Source: Pseudomonadota bacterium (GTDB lineage Bacteria > Myxococcota > Myxococcia > Myxococcales > Vulgatibacteraceae). From it: a stretch of DNA of 64,000 bases. The notes under the pieces are model-generated. The model was not told where the DNA came from, did no database searches, and saw only the letters and a list, made by a program, of their open reading frames with translations. Positions 1 to 7,562 of this stretch are shown here, one piece after another (position 1 is the first letter of the stretch; every line of letters starts with the position of its first letter). A program made the translations under genes and the position numbers. Where the stretch lies: assembly GCA_003242475.1 (NCBI GenBank), contig QGUN01000001.1, positions 40,442 through 104,441 of the forward strand, written 5' to 3'.

Positions 1-2
1 TG

Positions 3-878
3 GACGAGGCGGTGCACCTGGCCTTCGGCGACCCGGAGGGCGACGCGAAGATCCTGAGAGAGGAGGGCGAGTACCTCCTCTTGCGCAACCCGCTCGCGGA
101 GCACCAGCGGGCCATGCGGATCTCGCTCTTGCCGGCGCTTCTGCGCACGGCCGTCGAGAACCTCAACCGCGGCGTGGAGAGGCTCGGGCTCTGGGAGCAG
201 GGAAAGGTCTTCTTGCCGCGCGCCACGCGCGACGCGCCGGTGCGGGAGGAGGAGCGGATCGCCGGCATCCTCCTCGGCCCGGCGCTGCCGCGGACCTGGA
301 CCGAGCCCGAGCGCCCGGTGGATTTCTACGACGTGAAGGGCATGCTCGAGGCGCTCTTCGCCGAGCTTCGCCTGGGCGAGCTGCGGTGGGTTCCGGTGGA
401 GCGTGGATTTCTGCATCCGCGCTCGGCCTGCGAGGTCCGCGCGGGCGACGTCCCGCTCGGCATCCTCGGGGAGCTCCACCCGCTCTCGGCACAGGCGCTG
501 GAGCTTCCGCGCGGCGTCTTCGTCTTCGAGCTTTTCGTCGAGCCGCTGGTCCGCCTGGCCCGCCTCACGCCTCGCTACCAGGGGGTTCCTCGCTTCCCCG
601 CGGTGCTGCGCGACATCGCGGTGGTGGTGCCGCGCGAGGTGAGCGCCGCCGAGGTGGAGGCGGTCCTGCGCGGCCCGAAGGGAGCCGGCCTGGTCGAGTC
701 GGTGCTGCTCTTCGACGTCTACGAGGGGCCACAGGTGGGAGAAGGCCGAAAGAGCCTCGCCTTCGCCATTCGCTACCGCCATCCCGACCGGACCCTCTCC
801 GACCGGGAGATTCAACCGGTGCACGACGCCCTGGTGGCCGAGCTGCATCGGGCCCTCGGCGCCGAACTCCGCGGCTGA
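3..878 (+). CDS. pheT: Phenylalanine-tRNA ligase beta subunit, 3' part
   Basis: The frame is open to the left edge, so this is the C-terminal portion (about 290 codons) of a protein that normally has about 800 residues. The visible part covers the end of the catalytic-like B-domains and a C-terminal ferredoxin-fold anticodon-binding (FDX-ACB) domain, recognisable from PRFPAVLRDIAVVVP and the late segment RHPDRTLSDREI. PheT pairs with PheS as an alpha2-beta2 enzyme that charges tRNA-Phe. It is followed by ihfA downstream, the common pheS-pheT-ihfA arrangement, here interrupted by a small membrane-protein gene. A strong hairpin lies 18 bases after the stop. Confidence 0.95.
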   Translation, partial: DEAVHLAFGDPEGDAKILREEGEYLLLRNPLAEHQRAMRISLLPALLRTAVENLNRGVERLGLWEQGKVFLPRATRDAPVREEERIAGILLGPALPRTWTEPERPVDFYDVKGMLEALFAELRLGELRWVPVERGFLHPRSACEVRAGDVPLGILGELHPLSAQALELPRGVFVFELFVEPLVRLARLTPRYQGVPRFPAVLRDIAVVVPREVSAAEVEAVLRGPKGAGLVESVLLFDVYEGPQVGEGRKSLAFAIRYRHPDRTLSDREIQPVHDALVAELHRALGAELRG

Positions 879-896
879 GCACCCAGCCAGGCGCCC

Positions 897-931
897 TCGG
901 CGGACGTCCGGCCCGCGCGGACGTCCGCCGA
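897..931 (+). terminator. Strong hairpin after pheT
   Basis: A perfect 13-bp inverted repeat (TCGGCGGACGTCC at 897-909 against its complement at 919-931) encloses a 9-base loop. It starts 18 bases after the pheT stop. There is no T-run, so it may be a weak or Rho-assisted terminator, or an RNA-stabilising stem. Its CGGACGTCCG core is also the first member of a degenerate repeat series that continues downstream. Confidence 0.5.
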
Positions 932-934
932 GCC

Positions 935-1160
935 CGGATGTCCGCCCGATCAGACGCCCGATCGTTCGACACCCGACTCCGGACCCGCACCTGCCTCGCG
1001 TGCGCCGGCATCGGGCGCGCACCCCCGTCGGATGCCCGCCCGATCCAACTCCCCGCCTCAGATGGCTGCCGGGCTCGAAGTGCGCCTGACGAGACGGGCG
1101 CGCGGGGACCAGATGCCCGCCGGAACGGACGCGCACCTCGGGCGGATGTCCGCCGAATCC
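935..1160. repeat. Cluster of degenerate CGGATGYCCGCC motifs
   Basis: The gene-free stretch 879-1245 has four spaced copies of a word close to CGGATGYCCGCCCGATC, at 935-951, 1029-1045, 1111-1123 and 1143-1160. Related CGGACGTCCG words in the hairpin at 897-931 precede them. The first two copies match over 17 bases with one difference. I see no open frame with protein-like composition here. The copies could be remnants of a short dispersed repeat or a protein-binding array. Confidence 0.45.
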
Positions 1161-1245
1161 CACTCGGCCGCGCAGACGGTCGCCTCCGGCATGGCCCGTT
1201 TTCGGCCTTCTGGCGGGGCGCGCGGTGGGGTTAGCCTCTGCTGGG

Positions 1246-1527
1246 ATGAGCCCGCGAGGCCGTCTCCTCTACGCTGCCCTGGCGCTCCTTTTCGCCTGGG
1301 TTCCCTGGCTGGGGGCCGTCCTGGCCCTGCTCGGCCTCGCCCTCGTGGCGCGCGACGCGCGGCAGGGTGTCCTCCTCGGCCTGGCACTCCTACTCGGCGT
1401 CCTCTCCACGGCGGCCTACGTGGCCCTGCCCGAAGGCAGCCTCCGGCCCGACGATCCCCGTTTGGACCTTTTGGAGGACAGATTCCAACCCGGCGGGAAT
1501 TCTGGAGAAATCGAATCGCATCCTTGA
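1246..1527 (+). CDS. Small two-helix membrane protein
   Basis: A 93-residue protein I do not recognise. Residues about 8-33 and 40-60 are strongly hydrophobic, rich in Leu, Ala and Val, and should form two membrane helices separated by a short basic turn (RDARQG). The last third is polar and acidic. I chose the ATG at 1246 because it places MSPRGR directly before the first helix; an upstream GTG would add only a few residues. It sits between pheT and ihfA. The stop codon overlaps a TTGACA hexamer that may be the -35 element for ihfA. The hydrophobic pattern supports a real gene, but homology cannot be judged. Confidence 0.6.
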   Translation: MSPRGRLLYAALALLFAWVPWLGAVLALLGLALVARDARQGVLLGLALLLGVLSTAAYVALPEGSLRPDDPRLDLLEDRFQPGGNSGEIESHP

Positions 1528-1552
1528 CAGCTAGGCGCCGGGTCGGTCAACC
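1524..1552 (+). promoter_or_regulatory. Possible ihfA promoter
   Basis: A perfect -35 hexamer TTGACA at 1524-1529 is followed 17 bases later by TCAACC, a poor -10. If used, transcription would begin within a few bases of the ihfA ATG at 1561, giving a leaderless or near-leaderless message. That would fit the lack of a clear Shine-Dalgarno there. The poor -10 keeps confidence low. Confidence 0.25.
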
Positions 1553-1560
1553 TTCGGGGC

Positions 1561-1881
1561 ATGACCAAGGCGGAGATCATCGAGGGAATCTACGAGCGGG
1601 TGGGTTGCTCCAAGAAGGAATCCGCTGCGATCGTGGAGACGGTCTTCGAGACCATCAAGCAGAGCCTCGAGCGCGGCGAAAAGGTGAAGATCTCGGGCTT
1701 CGGGAACTTCGAGGTCCGGGAGAAGAAGGAGCGCGTCGGGCGCAACCCGCAGACGGGGGACCGCATCGTGATCTCCGCGCGTCGGGTCCTCGTGTTCCGG
1801 CCCTCGCAGGTTCTCAAGGCGGCGCTCAACAGCGAAGGCGCGGTGCGTCGGGTTCGGAGGGCGGCGTCCGGCGAAGGATGA
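1561..1881 (+). CDS. ihfA: Integration host factor alpha subunit
   Basis: A 106-residue HU/IHF-family DNA-bending protein. It shows the N-terminal helix pair (MTKAEIIEGIYERVG), the GFGNFEVREK strand and the beta-arm GRNPQTGD, whose proline intercalates into DNA in IHF. Position after pheT and the sequence favour IHF-alpha over HU. It works with IHF-beta (not in the window) in nucleoid architecture, recombination and sigma54 promoter activation. The C-terminal tail, rich in Arg and Gly, runs a few residues past the usual end. No strong ribosome-binding site precedes the ATG. Confidence 0.93.
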   Translation: MTKAEIIEGIYERVGCSKKESAAIVETVFETIKQSLERGEKVKISGFGNFEVREKKERVGRNPQTGDRIVISARRVLVFRPSQVLKAALNSEGAVRRVRRAASGEG

Positions 1882-1903
1882 GCGGCGAACGGCCATTCTT
1901 CCC

Positions 1904-1932
1904 TTGACCCGGCGCGCGCGGTCGCCTAGAAG
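1904..1932 (+). promoter_or_regulatory. Sigma70-type promoter of tRNA-Pro
   Basis: TTGACC (1904-1909), a 17-base spacer and TAGAAG (1927-1932) form a good housekeeping promoter. The predicted start near 1939 lies about 19 bases before the tRNA gene. Confidence 0.6.
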
Positions 1933-1956
1933 AGCGCTCGCCGACACCCCTTCATG

Positions 1957-2034
<78 letters not shown>

Positions 2035-2036
2035 GA

Positions 2037-2076
2037 AAGGCCCCGGATTCGCTCGACGGATCCGGGGCCTTGGTTT
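2037..2076 (+). terminator. Terminator of tRNA-Pro
   Basis: A perfect 12-bp stem (AAGGCCCCGGAT at 2037-2048, complement at 2060-2071) with an 11-base loop is followed by a T-rich stretch (GGTTTAT). It begins three bases after the CCA end of tRNA-Pro. Confidence 0.8.
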
Positions 2077-2147
2077 ATCTCGGCGTTCGCGCGGCAGCGT
2101 CGTCGTGAAGCGGCCGCGAGGCGCAAGCGCGGCGAAAGGAGGCGAAG

Positions 2148-2540
2148 ATGGCTCGTGAGGTCGTTCAGACGGAAAAGGCCCCGAAGGCGATCGGACCCTA
2201 TTCGCAGGCGATCAAGGTCGACTGCGGCAAGATGATCTTTTGCTCCGGGCAGATCCCGCTCGACCCGCAGACCGGGGCCATGATCGAGGGCGACGTCGCC
2301 GCGCAGACGCGGCGGGTGATGGAGAACCTGCGGGCGGTGCTGGAGGCGGCCGGCGCCGGGTTCGAGCACGTGGTGCGGTGCAACATCTTCCTGGCCGACA
2401 TGAACGACTTCGCCGTCGTCAACGAGGTCTACGGCCAGTACTTCCCCAAGGATCCACCGTCCCGGGCCACGGTGCAGGTCGCGCGGCTCCCGAAGGACGC
2501 GCGCGTGGAGATCGACTGCATCGCCGTCCTCCCCGGCTGA
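2148..2540 (+). CDS. ridA: RidA-family reactive intermediate deaminase
   Basis: A 130-residue YjgF/YER057c/UK114 protein at full family length. RidA hydrolyses reactive enamine/imine intermediates, such as 2-aminoacrylate released by PLP enzymes, to keto-acids. The signatures [20 protein letters not shown] and the C-terminal [20 protein letters not shown] are present, including the conserved arginine that binds the substrate carboxylate. The ATG follows a strong Shine-Dalgarno, AAAGGAGG at 2135-2142. It is transcribed alone, after the tRNA terminator and towards kamA, with a bidirectional hairpin between them. Confidence 0.93.
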   Translation: MAREVVQTEKAPKAIGPYSQAIKVDCGKMIFCSGQIPLDPQTGAMIEGDVAAQTRRVMENLRAVLEAAGAGFEHVVRCNIFLADMNDFAVVNEVYGQYFPKDPPSRATVQVARLPKDARVEIDCIAVLPG

Positions 2541-2660
2541 AGCGGACCCCCGCTCTTGGGCCAGGGCCTCGAGCGAGCGCGAACCGCCGGCTCGTCCGCA
2601 CCCTGGAGCTGTGAGAGGGAGGCGGGGCGGGAGGCGGCGGCCTCGGCCCCGAGAACACGA

Positions 2661-2685
2661 CGGCCCCGGAGATCCTCCGGGGCCG
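2661..2685. terminator. Bidirectional terminator between ridA and kamA
   Basis: A perfect 11-bp inverted repeat (CGGCCCCGGAG at 2661-2671, complement at 2675-2685) with a three-base loop lies between two convergent genes. There is no long T-run on either side. Confidence 0.6.
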
Positions 2686-2708
2686 CGTCGATTCGAAAGC
2701 CTTTCGGC

Positions 2709-3944
2709 TCAGGGCTCCTCGTAGACGAATTCCTTGAACTGGTAGTTGCGCAGGACGATCTGCTTGCCGTCCCTCCGCACCACGTAGCTGGGCAGCATGG
2801 GGATCTTTCCACCGCCGCCCGGGGCGTCGATCACGTAGTGGGGGACGGCCAGGCCGGAGGTATGGCCGCGCAGCGCCTCGATGATCTCCAGGCCCTTCTC
2901 CACGGACGTGCGGAAGTGCGAGATGCCCTGCGAGAGGTCGCACTGGTAGATGTAGTAGGGGCGCACGCGGGCCATCAGCAGCTTGTGATTGAGTTCTTTG
3001 ACGATCTTCGGATCGTCGTTGACGCCCTTGAGCAGCACCATCTGGTTGCCGAGCACGCAGCCGGCGTCGGCGAGCTTGCGGCAGGCCTCGAAGGCCTCCT
3101 CGGTCAGCTCCTTGGGATGGTTGAAGTGGGTGTTGACGTAGACCGGATGGTGCTTCCGCAGCATGTAGACGAAGTCGTCGGTGATGCGCTGCGGCAGGGT
3201 GACGAGGTTCCGGGTTCCGAGGCGGAAGATCTCGATGTGCGGGATGGCGCGCAGCCGGCCGAGGATGTAGTCGAGGCGCTCGTCGGAGAGAGAGAGCGGG
3301 TCACCGCCCGAGATGACGACATCTCGTATCTCCGGGTGCGCCTCTATGTAGGCGAGACCGTCCTCGATCTGCTTCTTGGCCGCCGCCGACGAGGGGTCGG
3401 AGACCTTTCGCTTCCGCGTGCAGTGCCGGCAGTAAACCGGGCAGTTGTGGGTGATGTAGAAGAGCACCCGGTCCGGATAGCGGTGGGTGATGCCCGGAAC
3501 CGGCATGTCGCGCTCCTCGGCCAGCGGATCCTCCAAGTCGGTGGGTAGCACGAGGAGCTCGCCCATCTTCGGCACGCTCTGCAAGCGGATCGGGCAGTTC
3601 GGATCCTCCGGATCCATCAGCGAGGCGTAGTAGGGCGTGATCGCCATGTGGAACCGGGCGTGCGATTCCTCGAAGGCGTTTCGCTCCTCTTCGGTCAGGT
3701 CGATGACCTTCTCGAGCTCCTCGAGGGTGGTCACCCGGTTGCGCTGCTGCCAGCGCCAGTCGTTCCAGTCCTCGTCCGGGACGTCCACCCAGGGGCGTCC
3801 TCTTCCGCCAGAGGGAAAGCGATCGAGGATGTGCTGAACCGGTCTGGGATCGCCCGACGCCGCGCGGCGGTTCGCTTCCGTCGATCGGCCACGTATCTCC
3901 AGCTGGACCAGATCTCCGTCGGGCTTCGTGGGGGTTACGCTCAT
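2709..3944 (-). CDS. kamA: Lysine 2,3-aminomutase (paralogue 1)
   Basis: A 411-residue radical-SAM/PLP enzyme that converts L-lysine to beta-lysine. The [4Fe-4S] motif lies in NCPVYCRHCTRKRK (CxxxCxxC), and the PLP lysine in DAPGGGGK near the C-terminus. The two aspartates that bind the lysine side chain in characterised enzymes are both present (QCDLS and VIDAPGGGGK), which argues for lysine rather than glutamate as substrate. I chose the ATG at 3944 because GGAGGAG precedes it by a few bases; the frame extends upstream to 3986 without such a site. It is divergent from a second copy. No beta-lysine acetyltransferase (ablB) is adjacent, so a role in osmolyte synthesis is unproven. Confidence 0.93.
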   Translation of the reverse strand: MSVTPTKPDGDLVQLEIRGRSTEANRRAASGDPRPVQHILDRFPSGGRGRPWVDVPDEDWNDWRWQQRNRVTTLEELEKVIDLTEEERNAFEESHARFHMAITPYYASLMDPEDPNCPIRLQSVPKMGELLVLPTDLEDPLAEERDMPVPGITHRYPDRVLFYITHNCPVYCRHCTRKRKVSDPSSAAAKKQIEDGLAYIEAHPEIRDVVISGGDPLSLSDERLDYILGRLRAIPHIEIFRLGTRNLVTLPQRITDDFVYMLRKHHPVYVNTHFNHPKELTEEAFEACRKLADAGCVLGNQMVLLKGVNDDPKIVKELNHKLLMARVRPYYIYQCDLSQGISHFRTSVEKGLEIIEALRGHTSGLAVPHYVIDAPGGGGKIPMLPSYVVRRDGKQIVLRNYQFKEFVYEEP

Positions 3945-3952
3945 TACTCCTC

Positions 3953-3974
3953 CGATGAACTGCCGATGAACTGC
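3953..3974. repeat. Tandem 11-bp repeat in the kamA leader
   Basis: CGATGAACTGC occurs twice in direct contact (3953-3963 and 3964-3974), immediately upstream of the Shine-Dalgarno of the minus-strand kamA gene. It may be a small duplication or a binding site in the 5' leader. Confidence 0.5.
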
Positions 3975-4012
3975 CCGATCTGACAAGAGGGCAGGAACAT
4001 AACCGGCAACAC

Positions 4013-4026
4013 GCCTACGCGTAGGC
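4013..4026. promoter_or_regulatory. Palindrome between divergent kamA genes
   Basis: GCCTACGCGTAGGC is a perfect 14-bp palindrome near the middle of the 172-bp space separating the two divergent lysine aminomutase genes. Its position suits an operator for a dimeric regulator controlling both. No regulator gene is adjacent. Confidence 0.45.
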
Positions 4027-4116
4027 TACGAACGCTACGGGAGGGTCCGGCGAGGGTCAAGGCAATCCCGGTTTGCCCGCGCGCGGTCGCTGGTGTACAG
4101 AGGCCGCGACTTCACG

Positions 4117-5376
4117 ATGAGCTCTCCCGCCCCGCGTCACACCCCCCTCCGAGTCGACGGCCGACCGGCCGTTCGTCGTCCCCCGTACACGCAGCCGCCG
4201 CGCGGTCGCGCTCGCCGCCGGGACTGGCGCGAGATCTTTCCGGACGCGACGCCCCAGGAGTGGAACGACTGGCGCTGGCAGGCCCGCAACTCCATTCGCA
4301 CGCTGGAGGAGCTCGAACGCCGTCTTTCCCTCACCGAGGAGGAGCGGGAGGGCGTGCGCCGGACCGCCGCCATCTTCCGCCTGGCCATCACCCCGTACTA
4401 CCTCTCCCTCATCGACCCGGACCACTTCTGGTGCCCGGTCCGGCGACAGGCCATCCCGCTTCCCGCCGAGGCCACGGTTTCTCCCGGGGAGCTGGAGGAT
4501 CCGCTGGGCGAGGACCTCCACCGGCCCGTCAGGAGCATCGTCCACAAGTACCCCGATCGCGTCCTCCTCCTCGCCCTCGATCGGTGCTCCGTCTACTGCC
4601 GCCACTGCACGAGGCGCCGCATCACCGGCCAGCCGGATACCGACATCGATCGCCAGGCCCTGGACGAGGCCGTCGAGTGGCTGCGCCACCACCCCGAAGT
4701 CCGGGACGTCCTCGTCTCCGGCGGAGACCCCTTCCTCCTGTCGACCCGGCGGCTCGACGAACTCCTTTCCGCCATTCGCTCGGTGCCGCACGTGCAGATC
4801 GTCCGCATCGGCACCCGCGTCCCCGTTTGCTGCCCGATGCGCGTGGACGAGGAGCTGGCTCGCACGCTGCGCCGCCACGCCCCGCTTTTCGTCGTGACCC
4901 ACTTCAACCATCCCGTCGAGGTCACGCCCGAGGCCGGCGCGGCCTGCGAGCTCTTGGTCGACCACGGCATTCCCGTGGAGAACCAGACCGTGCTCCTGCG
5001 GCGCATCAACTCCAGCGCGCGCATCCTCACCGACCTCTCCCACCGGCTGCTGGAGCGCCGCGTTCGCCCCTACTACCTGCATCAGATGGACGTGGCGCAG
5101 GGCATCGAGCACCTGCGGACGTCCACTCGGACCGGCGTGGAGATCCTGGAGCGGATGCGCGGCTGGACTTCGGGCCTGGCCATTCCGCACCTGGCCGTGG
5201 ACTTGCCCGGCGGCGGAGGGAAGGTCACCCTCGGCCCCGACTATCTCGTCGCGCGCGACGAGCGCGAAACGGTCTTCCGCAACTACCGAGGAACGCTCTA
5301 CACCTATCCCGAGCCCCGCGACACGGACGCAAGCTGCCCTTACGAGGCGGTCTACTACGGCGAGGAGGAGGGCTGA
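4117..5376 (+). CDS. Lysine 2,3-aminomutase-like radical SAM protein (paralogue 2)
   Basis: A 419-residue paralogue of the divergent neighbour. Shared landmarks are WNDWRWQARN near the N-terminus, the cluster motif CSVYCRHCTRRR, and LPGGGGK carrying the PLP lysine. Both aspartates that mark lysine specificity are kept (QMDVAQG and AVDLPGGGGK), whereas glutamate 2,3-aminomutases have Lys and Asn there. The N-terminus is a proline- and arginine-rich tail of about 30 residues. ATG 4117 is preferred, although GTG 4093 is also in frame and neither has a strong Shine-Dalgarno. It is too long for a typical EpmB (about 340 residues), but an EpmB-like or other beta-amino-acid role cannot be excluded. 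Confidence 0.85.
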   Translation: MSSPAPRHTPLRVDGRPAVRRPPYTQPPRGRARRRDWREIFPDATPQEWNDWRWQARNSIRTLEELERRLSLTEEEREGVRRTAAIFRLAITPYYLSLIDPDHFWCPVRRQAIPLPAEATVSPGELEDPLGEDLHRPVRSIVHKYPDRVLLLALDRCSVYCRHCTRRRITGQPDTDIDRQALDEAVEWLRHHPEVRDVLVSGGDPFLLSTRRLDELLSAIRSVPHVQIVRIGTRVPVCCPMRVDEELARTLRRHAPLFVVTHFNHPVEVTPEAGAACELLVDHGIPVENQTVLLRRINSSARILTDLSHRLLERRVRPYYLHQMDVAQGIEHLRTSTRTGVEILERMRGWTSGLAIPHLAVDLPGGGGKVTLGPDYLVARDERETVFRNYRGTLYTYPEPRDTDASCPYEAVYYGEEEG

Positions 5377-5637
5377 GCGCTGCGGACGGGAGCCCGGTTC
5401 AAGCGGCCGGTCTGTCGCACGCTGGCGTTGTCGAGCTGGCGCGTGGGGACGGCACCCGTGCGGCGAAGGCGAGGCATCGCGGGCGGAATGCGCCATCTGC
5501 GGCCCGAGTGAGCCGCGCGGCGAAAACGGCGATGTGGTTTTTGCCGCGCGCCTGCGCCTTGCCCGGTCCGGCGATCGAAGCGGCTCCAGCGCACCCGCTT
5601 CGCCCCGACCCGCGCGGCGGGCGCGCCATCAGAGCCC

Positions 5638-5982
5638 TCAGAGGATCTCCAGGACCTTCTCGACCGGCCGGCAGAGCCGTGCGCCCTTGTCCGTGACGAC
5701 GATCGGCCGCTCGATCAGCACCGGGTGCCGGACCATGAAGTCGAGGATCTGGTCGTCCGTCCACTTGGGATTCTCCAGGTCCAGCTCCTTGTAGAGGTCG
5801 CCCTTCTTGCGCAAGAGCTCTCGCGGCTTCATCCCCATCTTCTCGAGCAGCTCGACCAGCTCGTCGCGGCTCGGGGGATTCTTCAGGTACTCGACGACCT
5901 CCACGTCCACGCCCTTCTCCTGCAAGAGCGCCAGCGTCTTGCGAGACGTGCTGCAATTCGGATTGTGGTAGATGCGGTTCAT
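5638..5982 (-). CDS. arsC: Glutaredoxin-coupled arsenate reductase, ArsC family
   Basis: A 114-residue ArsC/Spx-fold protein. The active site YHNPNCSTSRKTL carries the catalytic cysteine. The three arginines that cradle arsenate in the E. coli plasmid enzyme have equivalents in LLRKKG, ERPIVV and ARLCRPVE. It reduces arsenate to arsenite using glutathione and glutaredoxin. No arsR, arsB or acr3 gene is near, so it stands alone; a YffB-like thiol-reductase role is the alternative. The frame is open further upstream, but the ATG at 5982 starts exactly at the family N-terminus. On both sides lie gene-free stretches (5377-5637 and 5983-6413). Confidence 0.88.
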   Translation of the reverse strand: MNRIYHNPNCSTSRKTLALLQEKGVDVEVVEYLKNPPSRDELVELLEKMGMKPRELLRKKGDLYKELDLENPKWTDDQILDFMVRHPVLIERPIVVTDKGARLCRPVEKVLEIL

Positions 5983-6024
5983 GCCGTCGTTGTATCGATT
6001 TTCGACCCGTCGTTCCAGCTGCCG

Positions 6025-6392
6025 CCTGGGAGCCTGTTGCAGTTGCCAACTTACGGTGGCGACGGATGCGGGGTAGGGACCGCGCCCCAGGATCCCTCCC
6101 GTCGCCTGGCCTGCCGCAGGGCCCGTCTGCTGCGTTCCTCGTCGGTCACGTGCCCTGCGGCATGCTCCCTCCTCGCGCCTTGCGTCCGGACCTCCTCGCG
6201 ACGACCGGGCTCGGTCCGGGCGGTCCGGGCCGGCGTGCTCGCCCTTCGACGTGACGGCCACGCCTGCGTCGCCCGTCGCTGCACGAGCGGAGGCTTGCCG
6301 TGAGCGAGCAACGAGAAGCCGGCTTGCGCGGAGCACCTCGCCTACCGCCTCCGCCGCCTCGCGACGGGCGGTTCCTGCGACAGGCTCCTAGG
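6025..6392. repeat. Non-coding segment bounded by 18-bp inverted repeats
   Basis: CCTGGGAGCCTGTTGCAG at 6025-6042 matches the reverse complement of 6375-6392 at 16 of 18 positions. The 368-bp segment occupies most of the gene-free space between arsC and tgt, with no protein-like frame inside. A perfect 11-bp hairpin (TGCCGCAGGGC at 6112-6122 against 6152-6162) lies within it. A third related copy of the end sequence is at 34023-34039. This layout resembles a MITE or relic insertion element, but I see no target-site duplication, so that is inference. Confidence 0.45.
6112..6162. other. 11-bp stem with 29-base loop in intergenic DNA
   Basis: A perfect inverted repeat, TGCCGCAGGGC and its complement GCCCTGCGGCA, encloses 29 bases. 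It is the most stable structure I see in the gap between arsC and tgt and could be part of an untranslated RNA on either strand. I compared the loop with SRP 4.5S RNA and do not think it matches. Confidence 0.35.
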
Positions 6393-6413
6393 GGCGTGAG
6401 AAGGTTGCTCGCG

Positions 6414-7562
6414 TCAGTCGGCTCGGGTCGCGGCGCGGCTTTCCCGTAGGCGAAGACGGCGGTCTTCGAGCCATTTTGCCGACCATCCGGCGTAGTTGCC
6501 CGCCTCGATCTGCCGCCGCACCTCGGCCATCAGATCGCAGTAGAAGGTGAGGTTGTGCAAGGTGGCGAGGCGGGCGGCGAGGATCTCCTGGGCCTGAAAG
6601 AGGTGGCGCAGGTAGGCTCGGGAGAAGGTCCGGCAGGTGTAGCAGCGGCAGTTCGGGTCGACCGGGTTCGGATCGTCGGCGAATCGGGCGTTGCGGATGT
6701 TGAGCACGCCCTCGGAGGTGTAGAGGCGCGCGTTGCGCGCGGTCCGGGTGGGCAGGACGCAGTCGAACATGTCGATGCCCAGCCCCACGCAGGTCACCAG
6801 GTCCTCCGGCGTGCCCACGCCCATGAGGTAGCGGGGCTTTTCCTCGGGCAGAAGCGGCGCGGAAATCGAGATGCTTTCGTACATGGCGGGGATGGGCTCG
6901 CCCACGCTGTATCCGCCGAGGGCGTAGCCGGGCAGGTCCAGCGCCGCCAGCTCCTCGGCGTGTCGCCTGCGCAGGTCGGCGAACAGGCCGCCCTGCACGA
7001 TGCCAAAGAGGTAGGAACCGCCCTCGGAGTTCCACGCTTCCTTGGAACGCAGCGCCCACCGCGTGGTCCGCTCGAGGGATTCCTCGTGATAGGCGCGGCT
7101 GCTCTGGGCGGGCGGGCACTCGTCGAAGGCCATGATGATGTCGGAGCCGAGCGCCTGCTGCACCTCGATGGAGATCTCGGGTGTCAGGCGACGCAGGCTC
7201 CCGTCGATGTGGGAGCGGAAGGTGACTCCGTCCTCGTCGATCTTCCGCGCCGAGGCGAGCGAGTAGACCTGAAAGCCTCCCGAGTCGGTGAGGATGGGGC
7301 GCTCCCAGGCCATGAAGCGGTGCAGCCCGCCGAGTGCGCGGATTCGCTCGTGACCGGGGCGCAGGAAGAGGTGGTAGGTGTTGCCGAGGACGATCTGCGC
7401 ACCGATTCGCTCCAGGTCGTCGGGCGCGATCGCCTTGACGGTGGCGGCCGTGCCCACCGGCATGAAGACGGGGGTCTCCACCGTGCCGTGGGGGAGAGTG
7501 AGGCGCCCGCGGCGCGCACGAGAGCCGAGATCCTTTTGCAGCAATTCGAAGCGGAACGTCAT
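6414..7562 (-). CDS. tgt: tRNA-guanine transglycosylase
   Basis: A 382-residue TGT that exchanges G34 for preQ1 in tRNAs with GUN anticodons (Asp, Asn, His, Tyr). The general-acid aspartate is in LTDSGGFQV, the nucleophile aspartate in FDCVLPTR, and the structural zinc site in CRCYTC plus a downstream histidine. The ATG at 7562 overlaps the queA stop by four bases (ATGA), so tgt is translationally coupled behind queA. The frame stays open far upstream of this ATG, but that stretch is only the shadow of queA. Length and motifs are fully typical. Confidence 0.96.
   Translation of the reverse strand: MTFRFELLQKDLGSRARRGRLTLPHGTVETPVFMPVGTAATVKAIAPDDLERIGAQIVLGNTYHLFLRPGHERIRALGGLHRFMAWERPILTDSGGFQVYSLASARKIDEDGVTFRSHIDGSLRRLTPEISIEVQQALGSDIIMAFDECPPAQSSRAYHEESLERTTRWALRSKEAWNSEGGSYLFGIVQGGLFADLRRRHAEELAALDLPGYALGGYSVGEPIPAMYESISISAPLLPEEKPRYLMGVGTPEDLVTCVGLGIDMFDCVLPTRTARNARLYTSEGVLNIRNARFADDPNPVDPNCRCYTCRTFSRAYLRHLFQAQEILAARLATLHNLTFYCDLMAEVRRQIEAGNYAGWSAKWLEDRRLRLRESRAATRAD

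Noticed and set aside
4093-5376. Glutamate 2,3-aminomutase as identity of the second aminomutase
   Set aside because: Characterised glutamate enzymes replace the two lysine-binding aspartates with Lys and Asn. Both aspartates are retained here.
4057-5496. A 479-codon minus-strand frame opposite the second aminomutase
   Set aside because: The plus strand has clear radical-SAM and PLP motifs; the minus reading shows only low-complexity shadow sequence.
6112-6162. Possible SRP (4.5S) RNA hairpin
   Set aside because: The minus-strand loop has AGGAACGCAGCA, reminiscent of the SRP tetraloop region, but it lacks the conserved CAGG/AGCAG symmetric-loop arrangement and the surrounding stem. Kept only as an unnamed hairpin.
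5983-6336. N-terminal extension of arsC from an upstream start
   Set aside because: The frame is open, but the extra 118 residues are Arg/Ala/Gly-rich and unlike any ArsC. The ATG at 5982 gives the exact family N-terminus.
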